This document shows positions 39,682-51,520 of a stretch of 64,000 nt of DNA, in pieces. The position numbers and the translations under genes were made by a program. Positions within the stretch are counted from its first letter, which is position 1; every line of letters begins with the position of its first letter. Below the pieces are notes generated by a model. It was not told where the DNA came from. It saw only the letters and a program-made list of their open reading frames with translations, and did not search any database. The stretch lies in NCBI GenBank assembly GCA_023376005.1, contig CM042150.1, positions 72,963,578 to 73,027,577 of the forward strand. The letters run 5' to 3'. This stretch comes from Doryteuthis pealeii. Taxonomy: Eukaryota; Mollusca; Cephalopoda; Myopsida; Loliginidae.

Positions 39682-40373
39682 TGTTTATGTATATTTATTA
39701 TGTATCAAGTTTAATTCGATATACACACACCTAAGTATTTTAAAAATCAAATCAGATTTAAACCAATTCACTGTTAATATCTTCCAGAATTTCCTGATAG
39801 CTATTAAATTTTTGAAAATTAATTCTATTTTGCTAAAATAAGTTTAATTATTAGATAAATTATTACTTAGTAGGGAAATGGATATCCTAATATTTATTTA
39901 AAACAAACAAACTGATTTATCAAATAGTTTGTGAATGAATTTTATTTTCCAAGTTTCCTTTACGTCTAGAAATAAAATCAATTGGTTGAATTGGATACTC
40001 TTACAAAATATGAATTTATTTTGAAAAATCTCATTCTATTTATTACTTCTATTAACATTATTATACACTTATGTACTTACATTAATATCCTCATTTTAGT
40101 TGTTATTATAGTGATAATGTTCTGGACATTGAATCCTCCAGACTTCTTCATATGTGTCTTGACATAATAACCTTATGTAAAATTCAAACTGAACCCTTTA
40201 TTCAATCCATTGGGATATTTCATATCAATTGATTTTTCATATTTAATTTGTTCTTTTTGTGATATTGATTTAACTAGAAAGAATCAATTGATATAAGATA
40301 TCCTCTAAGCATGAACAATGGAATGAGAGTAATCTACCTCTATGGATTTAATTAATTCTCAAAAGGTTACTAA
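39677..40373. other. AT-rich non-coding; small inverted repeat
   Basis: ATATCAATTGATT (about 40222) and AATCAATTGATAT (about 40282) form a 13-base inverted repeat with a loop of about 45 bases. No gene is seen. Confidence 0.5.
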
Positions 40374-40485
40374 CAACAAAAACAACAACAACAACAACAA
40401 CAACAACAGAAGAAGGTTCAAGAGTACCATGGCTGACATTTTGTGACTATAATAACAACCAAGATGAGGATGTTAGTCCAACTAC
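40374..40485 (+). repeat. (CAA)n array beside a conserved GATGAGGA core
   Basis: About 11 CAA triplets (40374-40408) are followed by AACAACCAAGATGAGGATGT and TAGTCCAACTAC (40454-40485), almost identical to 24259-24290 and related to the foldback arms at 26516 and 56739. Probably a partial member of the foldback family. Confidence 0.65.
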
Positions 40486-41029
40486 TTTTGTGTATAATAA
40501 GGATTATTTCTCATCTTGAAAATTTAGACAAAAATGTACAAATTTCAATCAACATATTCTCTGATTCTCATCATTTTACATAAACAGATTAATTTAACTA
40601 AATAGAGATTCATATTGATATCATCTAATAAGTGACAATGACTAAATAAAGTAGTAGTTATAAATTAGTTAAATAATTTATCCTATGTTTATTTACAAAT
40701 GAATGAAGATGGAAATCTGCTGAGACTAATCAAAGAATATGCTGATCAAAGAAAACAGTTTGGATTAATACATAAATTTATTTATAGAAAACTAATTAAC
40801 AAATCAATTAGTATTTAATGTGCATTATAACTTTTACAGATGTATAAAAACAAAAATTAGGTACTCAATCATAAACTGGGACATATGGATGAGTTTATGG
40901 AATTGGAATTATTATAGATTACATTTAACAAAAAAAGGCTATCTCTAATTTAAAAAAATTGAATTGAATATTTCTTTTCAAGAACATAGAATGTTTCAAT
41001 GCTTCAAAATCTTTAAAAAACAATAATGA

Positions 41030-41031
<2 letters not shown>
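40486..41031. other. AT-rich non-coding, nothing recognised
   Basis: No supported feature. Confidence 0.55.
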
Positions 41032-41066
<35 letters not shown>

Positions 41067-41072
41067 TAATAA
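41032..41072. repeat. (ATA)n microsatellite
   Basis: About 12 ATA/TAA triplets with one slip. Confidence 0.95.
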
Positions 41073-41215
41073 TACAGCAAGCATATCAGTGGTGATGAAA
41101 AAAAAAAAAAAATATGAGCGAACTTAACAAATTTTTTTTAACCACACAACAAGGATGAAAACTTAACATAGACAGCCATAAATATAAAGATTTGAAAAAA
41201 ATCTAGTCTACTTAC

Positions 41216-41329
41216 AGAGCTCGCAATACTTGTCTCTGAGAAGTCCGAGGATGCATTTAACGGGGGCCCATTAGACATTAGGGCATTTGACTCAGTTTCA
41301 GTCTGCATGTCGAGTGAATCAGTCTGCAT
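41216..41329 (-). CDS. Candidate first coding exon of a cellular gene (38 codons)
   Basis: Read on the minus strand, an ATG at 41329 opens a frame beginning MQTDSLDMQTETES and ending FSETSIASS. It then meets GTAAGTAG at 41215, a consensus splice donor in phase 0. Reading past the donor quickly gives an implausible Phe/Leu-rich tail, as expected of intron. The exon is GC-richer and more complex than its surroundings, has balanced Ser/Thr/Asn/Glu codons, and the upstream sequence looks like a 5' UTR. The second ATG, at residue 8, could also start. The short, acidic, Ser/Asn-rich, MQ..TETESN-type start resembles the disordered amino end of transcriptional regulators; I see a faint similarity to FOXP amino termini (MMQES.TET.SN), but cannot confirm it. 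Later exons would lie at lower coordinates or outside the window. It could instead be a chance frame. Confidence 0.5.
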
Positions 41330-41480
41330 GACAGAGTATAAACAGGAACTCAGTCAGGCAACTGTCGCTGGAGAATCCGACAATTGGGAAAACAACTCAA
41401 CAATTTGGGCATCACAGACTCCAAGACAGAGACATACAATAGTAAACTTCTCTAAGAATCATTGCAGATAAAGAGTGAGA
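41330..41480 (-). promoter_or_regulatory. Probable 5' UTR / upstream region of the candidate exon
   Basis: About 150 bases immediately upstream of the candidate ATG keep the higher complexity of the exon and contain short non-AT motifs (GTCGGATTCTCCAGCGACAG on the minus strand). A 3' splice site is possible at TTCTCCAG/CGACAG (about 41374), preceded by a weak pyrimidine stretch, so an upstream non-coding exon may exist. No convincing TATA box is seen. Beyond 41490 a T-rich/A-rich tract begins. Confidence 0.35.
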
Positions 41481-43311
41481 TTCTTTGGTTTGGTTTTAGT
41501 TGTTCTTTTTTCTCTTTCTTTCTTCTTTTTTTTTTTGGTAGTTTTGGTTTAAACTTTCTCTTTTCCAAGCGTGATTCAAAGTTAGTTTAAAAACAAATTA
41601 ATTAAACTTTGATTTATATCTGGATTCATTATCACATGATTTGTAAGAGTAATGCAATATGGTTTCAAGAAGGATGCAGTTTTTACATTTCAGGTTTTAT
41701 GTAATGTTCTTCGCTTGTGATCTGATGCAAAGTGAGCTTGATAATGTAAAGTTGCAACTCTGTCAGTATAGGTCATTGTTGTAGTGAATATAATAGGATC
41801 TGTAAGTTAGGTTAAAATGATTAATTTTTTAACTTTTTTCTTTCACTCACTTATTTAGATGCATTTGTGGAAAGTTAATGAGAGTTACACGATGATGTTC
41901 CCCAACCTGTCAGACAACGTTAGCTTCCTAAGAGAAACTGAAATCTTTAAAATAGATTTATTGAGTTGAGAAAAAAAAAAAAGTAAAAGAAGATACGATG
42001 GAAGTAAGTTCTTGATTCAGAGTAAAAGAACACAAGTTATTTTTTTAATGGATAGATATTTTATTTACATTTTCTTTATTAGAAAAAAATTAAACTTGAC
42101 AACTGACTTAGCAGTAGAAAAAAATGTTTAACATAAGTGCCTTATGTTTTCATGCATCAGAACAGAGTTATTAGCAAAATAGATAAAACTTTGTTATTTT
42201 AAAAAGACTTTTGTTTTTGTCATGTGCATAAAAGTAATGAATAATAAAGAAAAAAATCAATTCTTTGCATAAGATGCACAATGTTTTGCATTGGTTTTAA
42301 TCAGAATAAAGTTTCTATTAAAATATTTCAAATTTGCATGGATATAAAATAAATATATCTTTATCAACTAACTTTCATACTTATGCACATTATTTTTAGA
42401 TGAGTTAATTTTAAATGGATAATAAATATGTAAATGGATTTGTTATTTAGGATATTTAGATTTTATTTATAATTTCATGATTTGTACTTATCATTTTACA
42501 CACATTTAGCTTCATTTAATTGATTTATGCCAAGAATATTGGGCTAGAATTTCTAAGTTTGCAAAAATATAAACAATAATACTTCAATTCACTCCTAAGG
42601 ATTAAATTCATGGATTGTTTATTTTTTCTATTTTTTTTATTCAAGCTATATTACCATTATAAACAAGTTTTTTTTTTAAAAAAGAGCACAAATAAAGTTT
42701 GTTTTAATATTTTCACTGATTTTACAGAAGATTACAAATATTAGCTTCAAACTTGTATAGAAAATGTCCAATTTTTTTCCCCTGGATACTTTTAACCATC
42801 ATTAATCATTTTCAAGAATAAAATTAAGATGTCATCACTTTTCATGAATTGAAATTCATATTTTCACATGTTTAGGATGTCATAAACATTTATAATGTAT
42901 GTAAATTATTTTGTTGCAATTTATATTATATATTATGTTTGTGTTTTCAATCAGTATCTGTCTGATATTGGTAGCAATAAAAATGATATGGTTGATTAAT
43001 GTGAGCTTTAATTGTGCTCTTTTCTGACAAGTGGCATATTAGTTGTCGTGAAAAGGTTGTTGTTAACTTAAACATAATATTTGTAATCTTGTATAAAGAA
43101 ATAAACAGATATTAAAACAAATCTTGTCTGATTTTGAATAATACTTGTTTACAAGATTGCTTCTAAGATATAAGTGTTTTAGAAATGGTAAAAATGTATG
43201 ATTTCTGTTAAAAAAATGATTATTAATGATTTTTCAACTAATATTTCTGTCATCTTAATATCAGTTATTATTTTATTAAATTTTCAGATGATTCTATAGC
43301 CAATATTAAAC
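41481..43311. other. AT-rich non-coding, upstream of the candidate exon
   Basis: Nothing specific is supported. The stretch 41640-41950 is somewhat less repetitive and could hold upstream regulatory sequence of the minus-strand gene, but I see no diagnostic motif. Confidence 0.5.
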
Positions 43312-43367
43312 AGCATAAGCTTCAGGTGAGAAATTAAATAGAATAAGCTTCAGGTGAGGAATTTTTA
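43312..43367. repeat. 28-bp tandem duplication
   Basis: AGCATAAGCTTCAGGTGAGA (43312) recurs as AGAATAAGCTTCAGGTGAGG at 43340; spacing is exactly 28. Confidence 0.85.
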
Positions 43368-43554
43368 TTTCTCTTTCCCCAGGAAGGCTTCCTTTAGAAT
43401 GACAACTTCTTAACCAATTTGGAAAATAAAGGCTTACTGGTTGCTAGAACTCAAATCTAACCATATAGCTTTCATTCTTTATTTTAATCAAATATCTGAT
43501 TGGCTGCCATCTTTAATGATTCTTTGCATACTTGTAACAATTACAGAACAGAAA

Positions 43555-43700
43555 TGCTAATGGCATAACAATTATTGCCATAGGAAATGGAATTGGTGAC
43601 CCAAGTTCAAATCCTGCTTAAGGCTGGTTGCATTTTACTTTGCACTAATGCCCTTGGGAAAAGGCATGAATTTATCTTCTCTTCTCAGTTAATTTTAATT
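43555..43700 (+). mobile_element. SINE-like retroposon, family S2, second copy
   Basis: A B-box-like AGTTCAAATCC lies at about 43604-43614, with an A-box-like region about 45 bases upstream. The following TTTTACTTTGCACTAATGCCCTTGGGAAAAGGCATGAATTTATC parallels 16970-17015 (CCCTTGGCAACGGTATGAA). Degenerate and probably inactive. Confidence 0.5.
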
Positions 43701-46700
43701 TGTATTTCTTTTCATCTCATTATTAGTTGTGGTTTATTGCAAGTTCCTATTCATACTACAACCATTAATAATTATTCCTTAGTTTTAATCAGCACTATTT
43801 GTGATAACCATAGAGCAACTGATATTAAAATGAAAAAAAAATATTAGTTGAAAAGTAATAATAATTGACAATACATATTCTCATAATAAATTCCAAAATA
43901 ATTATTTTCATTATATTAATGGAGGATCAATCATTGTTTTAAAAATGACTCCTCAAATTAATTTCTGAGAAAAAAAAACATATCAATTTTAAGAAACTAA
44001 TATTAGTTTGTTTTATCCTGAAGCAAGAAAATGTACTGTAATCTTAAAGCAAGCAACTGAATTTACTACTGGACAAATTGTTTGTTAATTGGTAGAATTT
44101 TATGTTAACTTTATTATTTCACTGCAAAATAAGAATAGAACTTATTCCTTAACATAATGGTGATAATAAATAATTTGATTATAAAAGGGGCTGTTCATCT
44201 TTTTCAATTAAATAAATTTTTCTGAAGTGATTATACCCGCACTTAAAAAAAACAAACTTTTCTTTTAAAATAAGTTAGATTGATGATATTTTTTGTGTAG
44301 TTGTAAAATGGAGATTGTTCTTAAGGGAACCTGAAATCAGCAACCAGTCATTGTAAATTATTTTTTAAAAACAAAAAGAAAAGAACTCTTACAAATCAAG
44401 TTTATCGAATCAGACAAAGATAAAAAAATATTTTTTCTTTCTTTCTTTCAAATTAAATTAACAAAGTAACATATAGGAATACAAACAATTAAACCATATC
44501 AATGATTCACATCTAATAATCATTTCTGTATAGTCTCCCGGCCCAAAGTCATGCTCATACACACAAACTTAAAAAATAAAAATAAAAAATGATAAAATTA
44601 GACAAATAAAACAAAATCCCAACAGTATTTTCTTAGAAGTATTTCAATGGCTTACATTCATGGTTTTATTTCAGTGTCTCTTCATTAGTTGAATGGCACC
44701 AGAAAATTGCTTCTTATATATCATTTAATCATTCAGGCTATATCAACAAATTAAAATCTGAATTTTTTTATTCAATTTAAAGTGATATAGTGTATTTTAT
44801 CAGTTTGTGTTTTTTAAAATAGTTTTTTAATATTAAAAAAAATCATAAGCTGAATTGAATTACATAGAATTATTTGCTATTATTTTATTAATATATGAAT
44901 GTTGATGGTTAGTTTTGTTATTAAGAATAAAACTATTTGAGACAAAATGAGAATATTCCAAAATGATTAGGCAAATTCTTTTAGGAAAATCTGGTATTAT
45001 TTGTCTGATTTTTCTTTTATTACAAAATGTTTACAATTCTGTTATGTTCATTAAGTCTCTTCAGGTGATATAAGGAGGTATTTCAATTCTCAGAAACTAT
45101 AATAATTAAGTAATAATAATATAATAATTAAGTATTTTTTAAAATTTGAAATAATAATAATAGAAAGAGAATAGCTATTTTGTCTCTGCATAGAAACATT
45201 ACTGATAACTGATTGGTTGTTCCTTTTTATTATTGCAATAGAAATATTGTTGCAAATAGAATTATTTGTTTAAATCACCTGAAAATAGATCATGAACAAG
45301 CAAATTGGAACAAAAAAAAGTCATCTATACTCATGATTATTAAATTAAATATGCTTATCTATTCACCAGTTTTATACCATTTATAACCTAATTGTTTTAT
45401 ATATGATTCATTCACTGTTACATATTAAGTAAATTTCAATGGTTTTAAAATTGAGTCTAATATAATTGAATCAATAATAGAAAGAGTCATATTCTAGGGT
45501 GTAGTCAGAATAGGATCAGCATATTAGCAGGTGCCAATGAAAGAGACTAACCAATTAAGTGATCCATGAAAGACATTCTAAGATAATGCTGTGTCTTTCT
45601 AATTTGCACTTTTGAACTGAAAATCAATGAAAAATATAAGCCAGACAATACTTATTATGGCTACCAGAGCACAGAAATTATCTTTTTTTTTTAGATTGCA
45701 TAAAAGAGTGACATGGATAACTTTTTTTTATGTTATTTGCCAATACTGAATAGTTAATCCTAGTCTAATAAGGAGTGGCTATCTTTGCATTTAGATGCAT
45801 CTTTTTAAAATAAACAAATACAGAAAGACAGAAGAGTGACAGGGAAGAGAAGAAGAGAAGAAGAGAAAGAAAAAAAAAGGAAGAAGATGCTTACACATTT
45901 GAGGAAAACAGAGGAAGAAAAGAAATACAGATAAAAAGGAAACAAGCTAAAAACAACTCAAAATACACTTCATCATGTCAAAAACTGAATATCAGCAACC
46001 TTATCTGTTCACAAATACATTCTTTTCCATACACACAGCCATCAATCTATCATAGTCTTCTCTATATTGGTATGTTCCATCTATTGCTCTATGAAACGAA
46101 TATGTCAATATTTCTATTCTTGAATCTATTAAAGCTGATCAAATTTCAATATTTAATAGAAAATACAGGTAGCTTAATTGAAAGGTAAAAAATAGATCAA
46201 CTATTTTGAAGCATTGTGTGACATTCCAAGAAATATGGTTAACAAAGCCAACACTCACTCACTTTAGAATAGATATTGGAGGCTATTATGTTTTAACTTT
46301 TTATTTTGTAAATATACTTTCAAGGTACTTGAGATAATCAGAAAAAAATAAGTTAAATATTATGAACAAGATAACTTGAATAGTTAATTTAGTTAATTTA
46401 AAACTTGATTCTAAAAGGTACACAAATCATGGAAAGAAGTTTAATTGTTCAGGCTGCAAACTTATTTTCTGATGGTTATCATTATCTTGATTCCTAAATT
46501 ATTGGTGCCTAGGGCACCAAGTATTAGGAGCCACCTGTCATGTGTCTGATACAGTAAGACTTTCTCAATACAAATGGGAAAATGAGTTAATTAAACAGGA
46601 TAAAATAAGAAAAGTCCTTAATGTGAAGTTGGAGTGTTCACAATATTTGAGAAATGAGAAGAAAGGTAATTAGTATGAAGCTGTAAGTGATTTCTGGTCC

Positions 46701-46704
46701 ACAC
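43701..46704. other. AT-rich non-coding with a purine run at 45823-45889
   Basis: A GAAGAGAAGAAGAG-type purine tract lies at 45823-45889. A short palindrome, GGTGCCTAGGGCACC, is at 46505-46519. No exon supported. Confidence 0.5.
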
Positions 46705-46760
46705 CTTTTTTTTACAACACAGTTTACCTACCCTGCTTCTCTTTCCCTCTACATTAGTGA
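46705..46760 (-). mobile_element. SINE S2 tail fragment, minus strand
   Basis: CACAGTTTACCTACCCTGCT (about 46717) is the reverse complement of the tail block AGGGCAGGTAAACTGT at about 17031-17049. Only the tail portion is recognised. Confidence 0.45.
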
Positions 46761-48574
46761 TTTTTGTATTTTCATTCACAACTTCTTTACTCTCACCTAT
46801 TCCTATATATTTATTTCCTCACTGTAACACACAATCAGATAATGTTATACTTTAAAGGCCCCCATTTCTGGAAGTTCAGCTTACTACTCACTAGGAACCA
46901 GAAGCCACCCCTTGTCCATGTAAGTATTCTTTTGAAAACATTTTGAAAAAAATGTAAAATATGTTTTTCTATATTAAAAGGATTTTGGAGATTTCAAATT
47001 ACAATTTAAAAGAACTATCAAAATATTTCATACTTTGATAATGTCATATTCATGTCTTCCAAGAAAGTTTTTATTTTTAAAAATGGAACTAAAAGATTAA
47101 ATACTATTTGGGTATTGTGTGAAGAAAGCAATTTGTGGAATGCCATTTAAGTGGGATTCTCTACCTGTTGCTTTTTGCAAAAGCTGATTGTTTCACTTAT
47201 TGCCAAGATTGAACAAGTAAATATGGATAAAGGAAATCATATAAATATTCAGCTACTCAGTCTTATGTTTAATCTTAGCATTCATTTAAAAATTATTTCT
47301 GCATTAATTTATAAGTTATATGCAAAAAAAGAATGAAATCTGTCTGACCGATTTTTCATATTGTAGGGCAAACTGGGCACTTTAGCCTTAGTATAGTGAC
47401 TGGCCTAGTTGAAGGTAAACTGTAAATTCAAATCAACTGTATTCCATTTAAAAAATAATTTTTGATTTCATCCTGCCTATGGTGAACCACATACATACAT
47501 ATTCCATTTAGATAAAATTAAAGCACAACAATTATTTCTGATCTGTTGATATTATTAGTATTAGGATCAGATCTTAGCTTCCTTTGACTTGGGGGTATTG
47601 CATATAACATAAATATTTCAAATAAGAATATATATAATACATTTTGATGATATTTTGCTTAATCTGCAGAAACTTAGAATGAATCCTATGCTGTAATTTA
47701 AAAGAAACTGTAAATCTCCTCAATTAAAAGTTTTATTTATCAAAATATTGTTGAATATATAATAATTTAATTTTTCCTGTGGATATTTAGTGTAAATGCA
47801 TTTTTAGAAATCAAATCCAAAACAAATTGTTTTAGTTTTTAAATGTAAAGAAAATGAGAATATCTGGGATTCTACTATGGTTGTTGTTAATTTATGTAAT
47901 ATACTTGACAATGACACAGTTGAATTATCAGTCATTGATGAATTCCATCAATAAATATTCAAAACAAACATTTATTCCTTTTAATAATTGTGTTTTCATT
48001 AGACTGTTGGCTACTTTTGACTTCAGGTACAAAGTTTTGTATTTTGATTATTTTGAAGAATATCAAGACTTTGCCATGGAAACTTTAATTTTAAATAAAA
48101 TAGCTTTGAATTTTTATCTCACAGATATTCTAATATTTTTCTAATAAATGATTTTGAATGAAGAACATTATTAATAGATAAGAAAAAAATCTTAAGATAT
48201 TTTTTTCTGTTATTTCAACACTCTTGTGGTGAAAGATATTTTAACATGAACTTTTAAAATGGAGAATGTTTTTAAAACATTTGCCAGAATTAAAAAATGT
48301 CAGAATAACTTGAAGCAAATTTCAATACATTTTAGAATTAATCAAATTTACAATAAATTTTCTTTAAACATAAAAACATTTTTAATATTTTAGTTAATAA
48401 AACCCTCTTGTTCAGAATGAAATTTGCCTGTGATCATAAATAAAAACACTTTGTATAATATATATTACATATATATAATATAGCATTACATGACACAACT
48501 GAAATAGATTTTCCAATAGGAAAGTTTGTTTAGATTAAAATTGTTTTATAATTTAAAAATATTACCACTCTATA
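46761..48574. other. AT-rich non-coding, nothing recognised
   Basis: Some open frames of 60-96 codons occur, but their Ile/Leu/Phe/Tyr-rich content matches random AT-rich DNA. A donor-like CATGTAAGT at about 46917 has no convincing exon in front. Confidence 0.5.
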
Positions 48575-48768
48575 CCTGACAATGGCACTAAGTAGTGCTG
48601 AAAGTACTCATGAAAGAACCTTTGGGAGATTCATTCACCAATTCCACCCAGACCTAAAAAAAGCTGGCCAGACAATTGGAAAAGATTGAAAAGAAACTCG
48701 TCAGACATGAAATGTCTGTTGCACTCAACCAAACATGTATAAAGGAAATAATACTGCCAAAATATACT
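48575..48768 (+). mobile_element. Possible Penelope-like retroelement fragment
   Basis: The translation gives FIHQFHPDLKKAGQTIGK, then after a frame change KKLVRHEMSVALNQTC and IKEIILPKYT. An LPKYT motif after a basic helix with NxxCI is familiar from the region before the reverse transcriptase of Penelope-like elements. The upstream CTGACAATGGCACTAAGTAG and TGCTGAAAG also resemble sequence that precedes such frames. Only about 190 bases remain, with no catalytic motif, so the assignment is tentative. Confidence 0.35.
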
Positions 48769-49108
48769 TAATCTAAAAATAGTTTTAGTGTGATAAATTT
48801 TGATTCAGCTCTCTGATCAGTTATATAGTTATCATTATACAGGATGAAAAAAAAGAAAAAAAAAGAAGCAAATGAAGTTTAGATTTTCCTGATAAATTAC
48901 AAAATGAAGTTCAAAAAATTTTGTTAGAAACTATCAATACATTTTAAGTACAAATAGTATCTATATTCGTAGACATTTCAAAATTATACACTAGAATATA
49001 TGTATAAAATAAAATTTTCTCTACATTCTGTTTTTAATATATGTAAAATGAAACAGGTTAACGTAGATAATTCAATGTATATGTTGAACTTATTTAGCTA
49101 AATACATG
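48769..49108. other. AT-rich non-coding, nothing recognised
   Basis: No supported feature. Confidence 0.55.
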
Positions 49109-49128
49109 CACGCACGCACACACACACA

Positions 49129-49176
<48 letters not shown>
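49109..49176. repeat. Compound (CA)n(TA)n microsatellite
   Basis: A CGCACGCACACACACA block passes through CATGCA into about 44 bases of pure TA. Confidence 0.95.
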
Positions 49177-49179
<3 letters not shown>

Positions 49180-49453
49180 AGTGAATCAATGTTTTGAAAA
49201 GTTTTTTCTTCATCAGATGTAGTTATAGAATTTGTAACTAATGTATATACATTAGATGCATGTTGAATTCGAAAGTATTTTGTCAAATGGTTAATGTCAT
49301 GACAATTTGATACTGTGATGGTAAGTAACATAGCAACTCACTTTAATGGAAATTTGGAAAAATTTCAAGTAAGACTGATTGAAAAGGAATGTATTTTTCA
49401 GCAAGTATCTTGGAAAAGAAAAAGAGTTGCGTTTAAAATACATCAATAATATC

Positions 49454-50560
49454 TTAGGTATGTTAAAAAATTCCTTGTGTCGTCTTTTTTTTTTTTTTTA
49501 AATTTAGAGACCAAGTGCATTGTTGAAAAATGTTTTTTTAGAGTGCTCTGTATTCAGTGTTCATTTATCCTGTGTTAAGAGAGAAAACACACAAAAAAAA
49601 GGAAAAAATGGTGATGAGCAAGGTATATATTCTTTTCAAGATGGACAAGACAGCAGCAGAAGGTAAGAGGATGATTAATAAAACCTATAGTGATGGTTTG
49701 GTTGGTGGAAGCAGTAAATTTTATGAATGATTTGAAAGGTGAATTTGACTTGGATGACAACTGACAATGTTAGACTCCAAGGATTTGTAAAAGATAACTT
49801 GCAAGCCTTTTTGGATGATGATCTCACTCAATCAAACATTATAATTGGCTGAAAAACAATCACTCAACAGTTGTAAGACATCTAGAAAGAATGGGGGAGA
49901 TTGAAACAAATGGGAAAATGGATTCCATATGAATTGTGAAAATGAAGCATTTGATATCATCATATTTGCATTTCATTTATTGTTAGATGTGAAAAAATCA
50001 TTTTTGTGGAAGATTGTCTTTGAAGATGAAAAGTGAGTTCAATAATAATCCCCATTGTCAAAAATCATGGGGGACAGTCAGCAGCATAAACATCAAACGT
50101 AACCTTTTTGAAATAAGTTATTGCTCTGAATATTTGATGGGATAAGAAAGATGTACCAAATTATGAATTGCATTGTGAAACTATTACTTCACTATACAAT
50201 GGTTATCACCTTAAAGATTTGAGTAAAGAAATTGAAGAAAAATGGTAATTTACATCATAAAAAAACCCAGAAAGTTATACTTCTGTATGACAATGCCCAT
50301 GTACATGTTTCTTTGTCAAACTAAAAAAAACAAGCTATAATGGAATTGGAATGGAAAATTCTTCCTCATTCAGCATATTTACCAAACTTGGCACTATTAG
50401 AATATTGGTTGCTTTGATCAATGCACCATTAGTCAAAAATTCAAAGATGTCTTCAATATTCAAAATTTCACTGACAACTTTATTTTACTGAAGTTAAACT
50501 TATTTTATCAAAGTGAATAATAATTTGATGAATGTTAGTATAAGATCATAACATATTGTG
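49454..50560 (+). mobile_element. Decayed mariner transposon, copy 2
   Basis: The left end TTAGGTATGTTAAAAAATTC (49454) resembles a mariner terminal repeat. Coding similarity starts near 49608 (MVMSKVYILFKMDKTAAEGK) and continues with SKFYE.FER, EFDLDDN (about 49740), TVVRHLERMGEIETNGKM (about 49869-49920), WKIVFEDEK (about 50008-50033, carrying an acidic catalytic-region motif), LYDNAHVHVS (about 50283-50312, corresponding to the HDNARPH motif) and ILPHSAYLPNLALLEYW (about 50359-50408, the SPDLAP region). The order matches a complete mariner transposase of about 340 residues, but stops and frameshifts break it and no active frame exists. The right end runs into a microsatellite and is not defined. 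Confidence 0.88.
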
Positions 50561-50599
50561 GAAAATATTTTCATGATTGACAAATATATGAAACTTTTG

Positions 50600-50606
50600 C
50601 ACACAC

Positions 50607-50687
<81 letters not shown>
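50600..50687. repeat. Compound (CATA)n(TA)n microsatellite
   Basis: A CACACA start, about seven CATA units, then about 55 bases of TA. It directly abuts the 3' side of mariner copy 2. Confidence 0.95.
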
Positions 50688-50688
<1 letters not shown>

Positions 50689-51444
50689 TTCTTTGTTTTT
50701 TTCTCTATCTTTCTTGCTAATTTCTTTGTGTCAGGGTCCAGTTGATAGAGGAAGTTCCCTAAGTTCTGCTCTCAAACACTTTCAATCATATGATTGTCTT
50801 TGGGGGCATTTTTTCTAGGTATTGTTTGTTTTTGTTTAGTGTGGGTATGAAATTTATTTAATTGGTAGTGTTTATTATTATTGAGGATGCTTTGGTTAGC
50901 ATTCACAGTTATTAAAGATATTTAATTTGTTAATGTCAGTGCTGAATGCTATTTTATTTATGTTTGATTTTTTTAATATTGATTGCTTCAAGGATTTGTA
51001 GGTGGTTTTTTGTTATTTTGGTGTTATTAATAAGGATTTTTTGTATATCAGCAAATGTGAATTTATCTGTGTTATTGATATGTTTTGTATTTATATGCTA
51101 TCATAGCACTAGTATCTGAAAGGTAGTATGTAAGGTGATGGGAGAGGATGGTTGTGGTATGGCTAATGTAGGTATTAGGAGTTTTTTAAAGTGTATTTTT
51201 TTTTGGGGGGGGATACTCCTGAAATGGGCATGTAAACTAATAGATTACACTAGTTTGGTTTAGGAAAGAGTTGTGTTATTTTTAACAATGAGATTTAATG
51301 TTTTAAATTTAGAGTAGTAAATGGTGAGTTTAATTTATTTTAATTGTTTAGTTGGTCTTAGTGTGTCTGCTTATAATGTTAGTTATTGCTTGTTAATAAA
51401 ATTCTAAACATTTTTAAATTTGATTCCTGTAATATAAATTGATA

Positions 51445-51478
<34 letters not shown>

Positions 51479-51520
51479 TATTTTATTTTGGTGGATAGTT
51501 TGGAGATAAATTTTTATTTG
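50688..51520. other. T/G-skewed non-coding segment
   Basis: The plus strand is rich in T and G over about 800 bases (the minus strand in A and C). A G-run lies at about 51204-51212 and a (TTA)n microsatellite at 51452-51480. No coding frame survives on either strand. The skew could reflect an old antisense A/C-rich retroelement, but no motif supports that. Confidence 0.45.

Noticed and set aside
46780..46925. Possible exon ending at a donor-like CATGTAAGT
   Set aside because: No acceptor or recognisable peptide, and the region directly follows a SINE tail fragment.
47854..48144. 96-codon plus-strand frame as a gene
   Set aside because: Composition is typical of random AT-rich DNA (Ile, Leu, Phe, Tyr, Asn); no motif, no splice signals, no complexity change.
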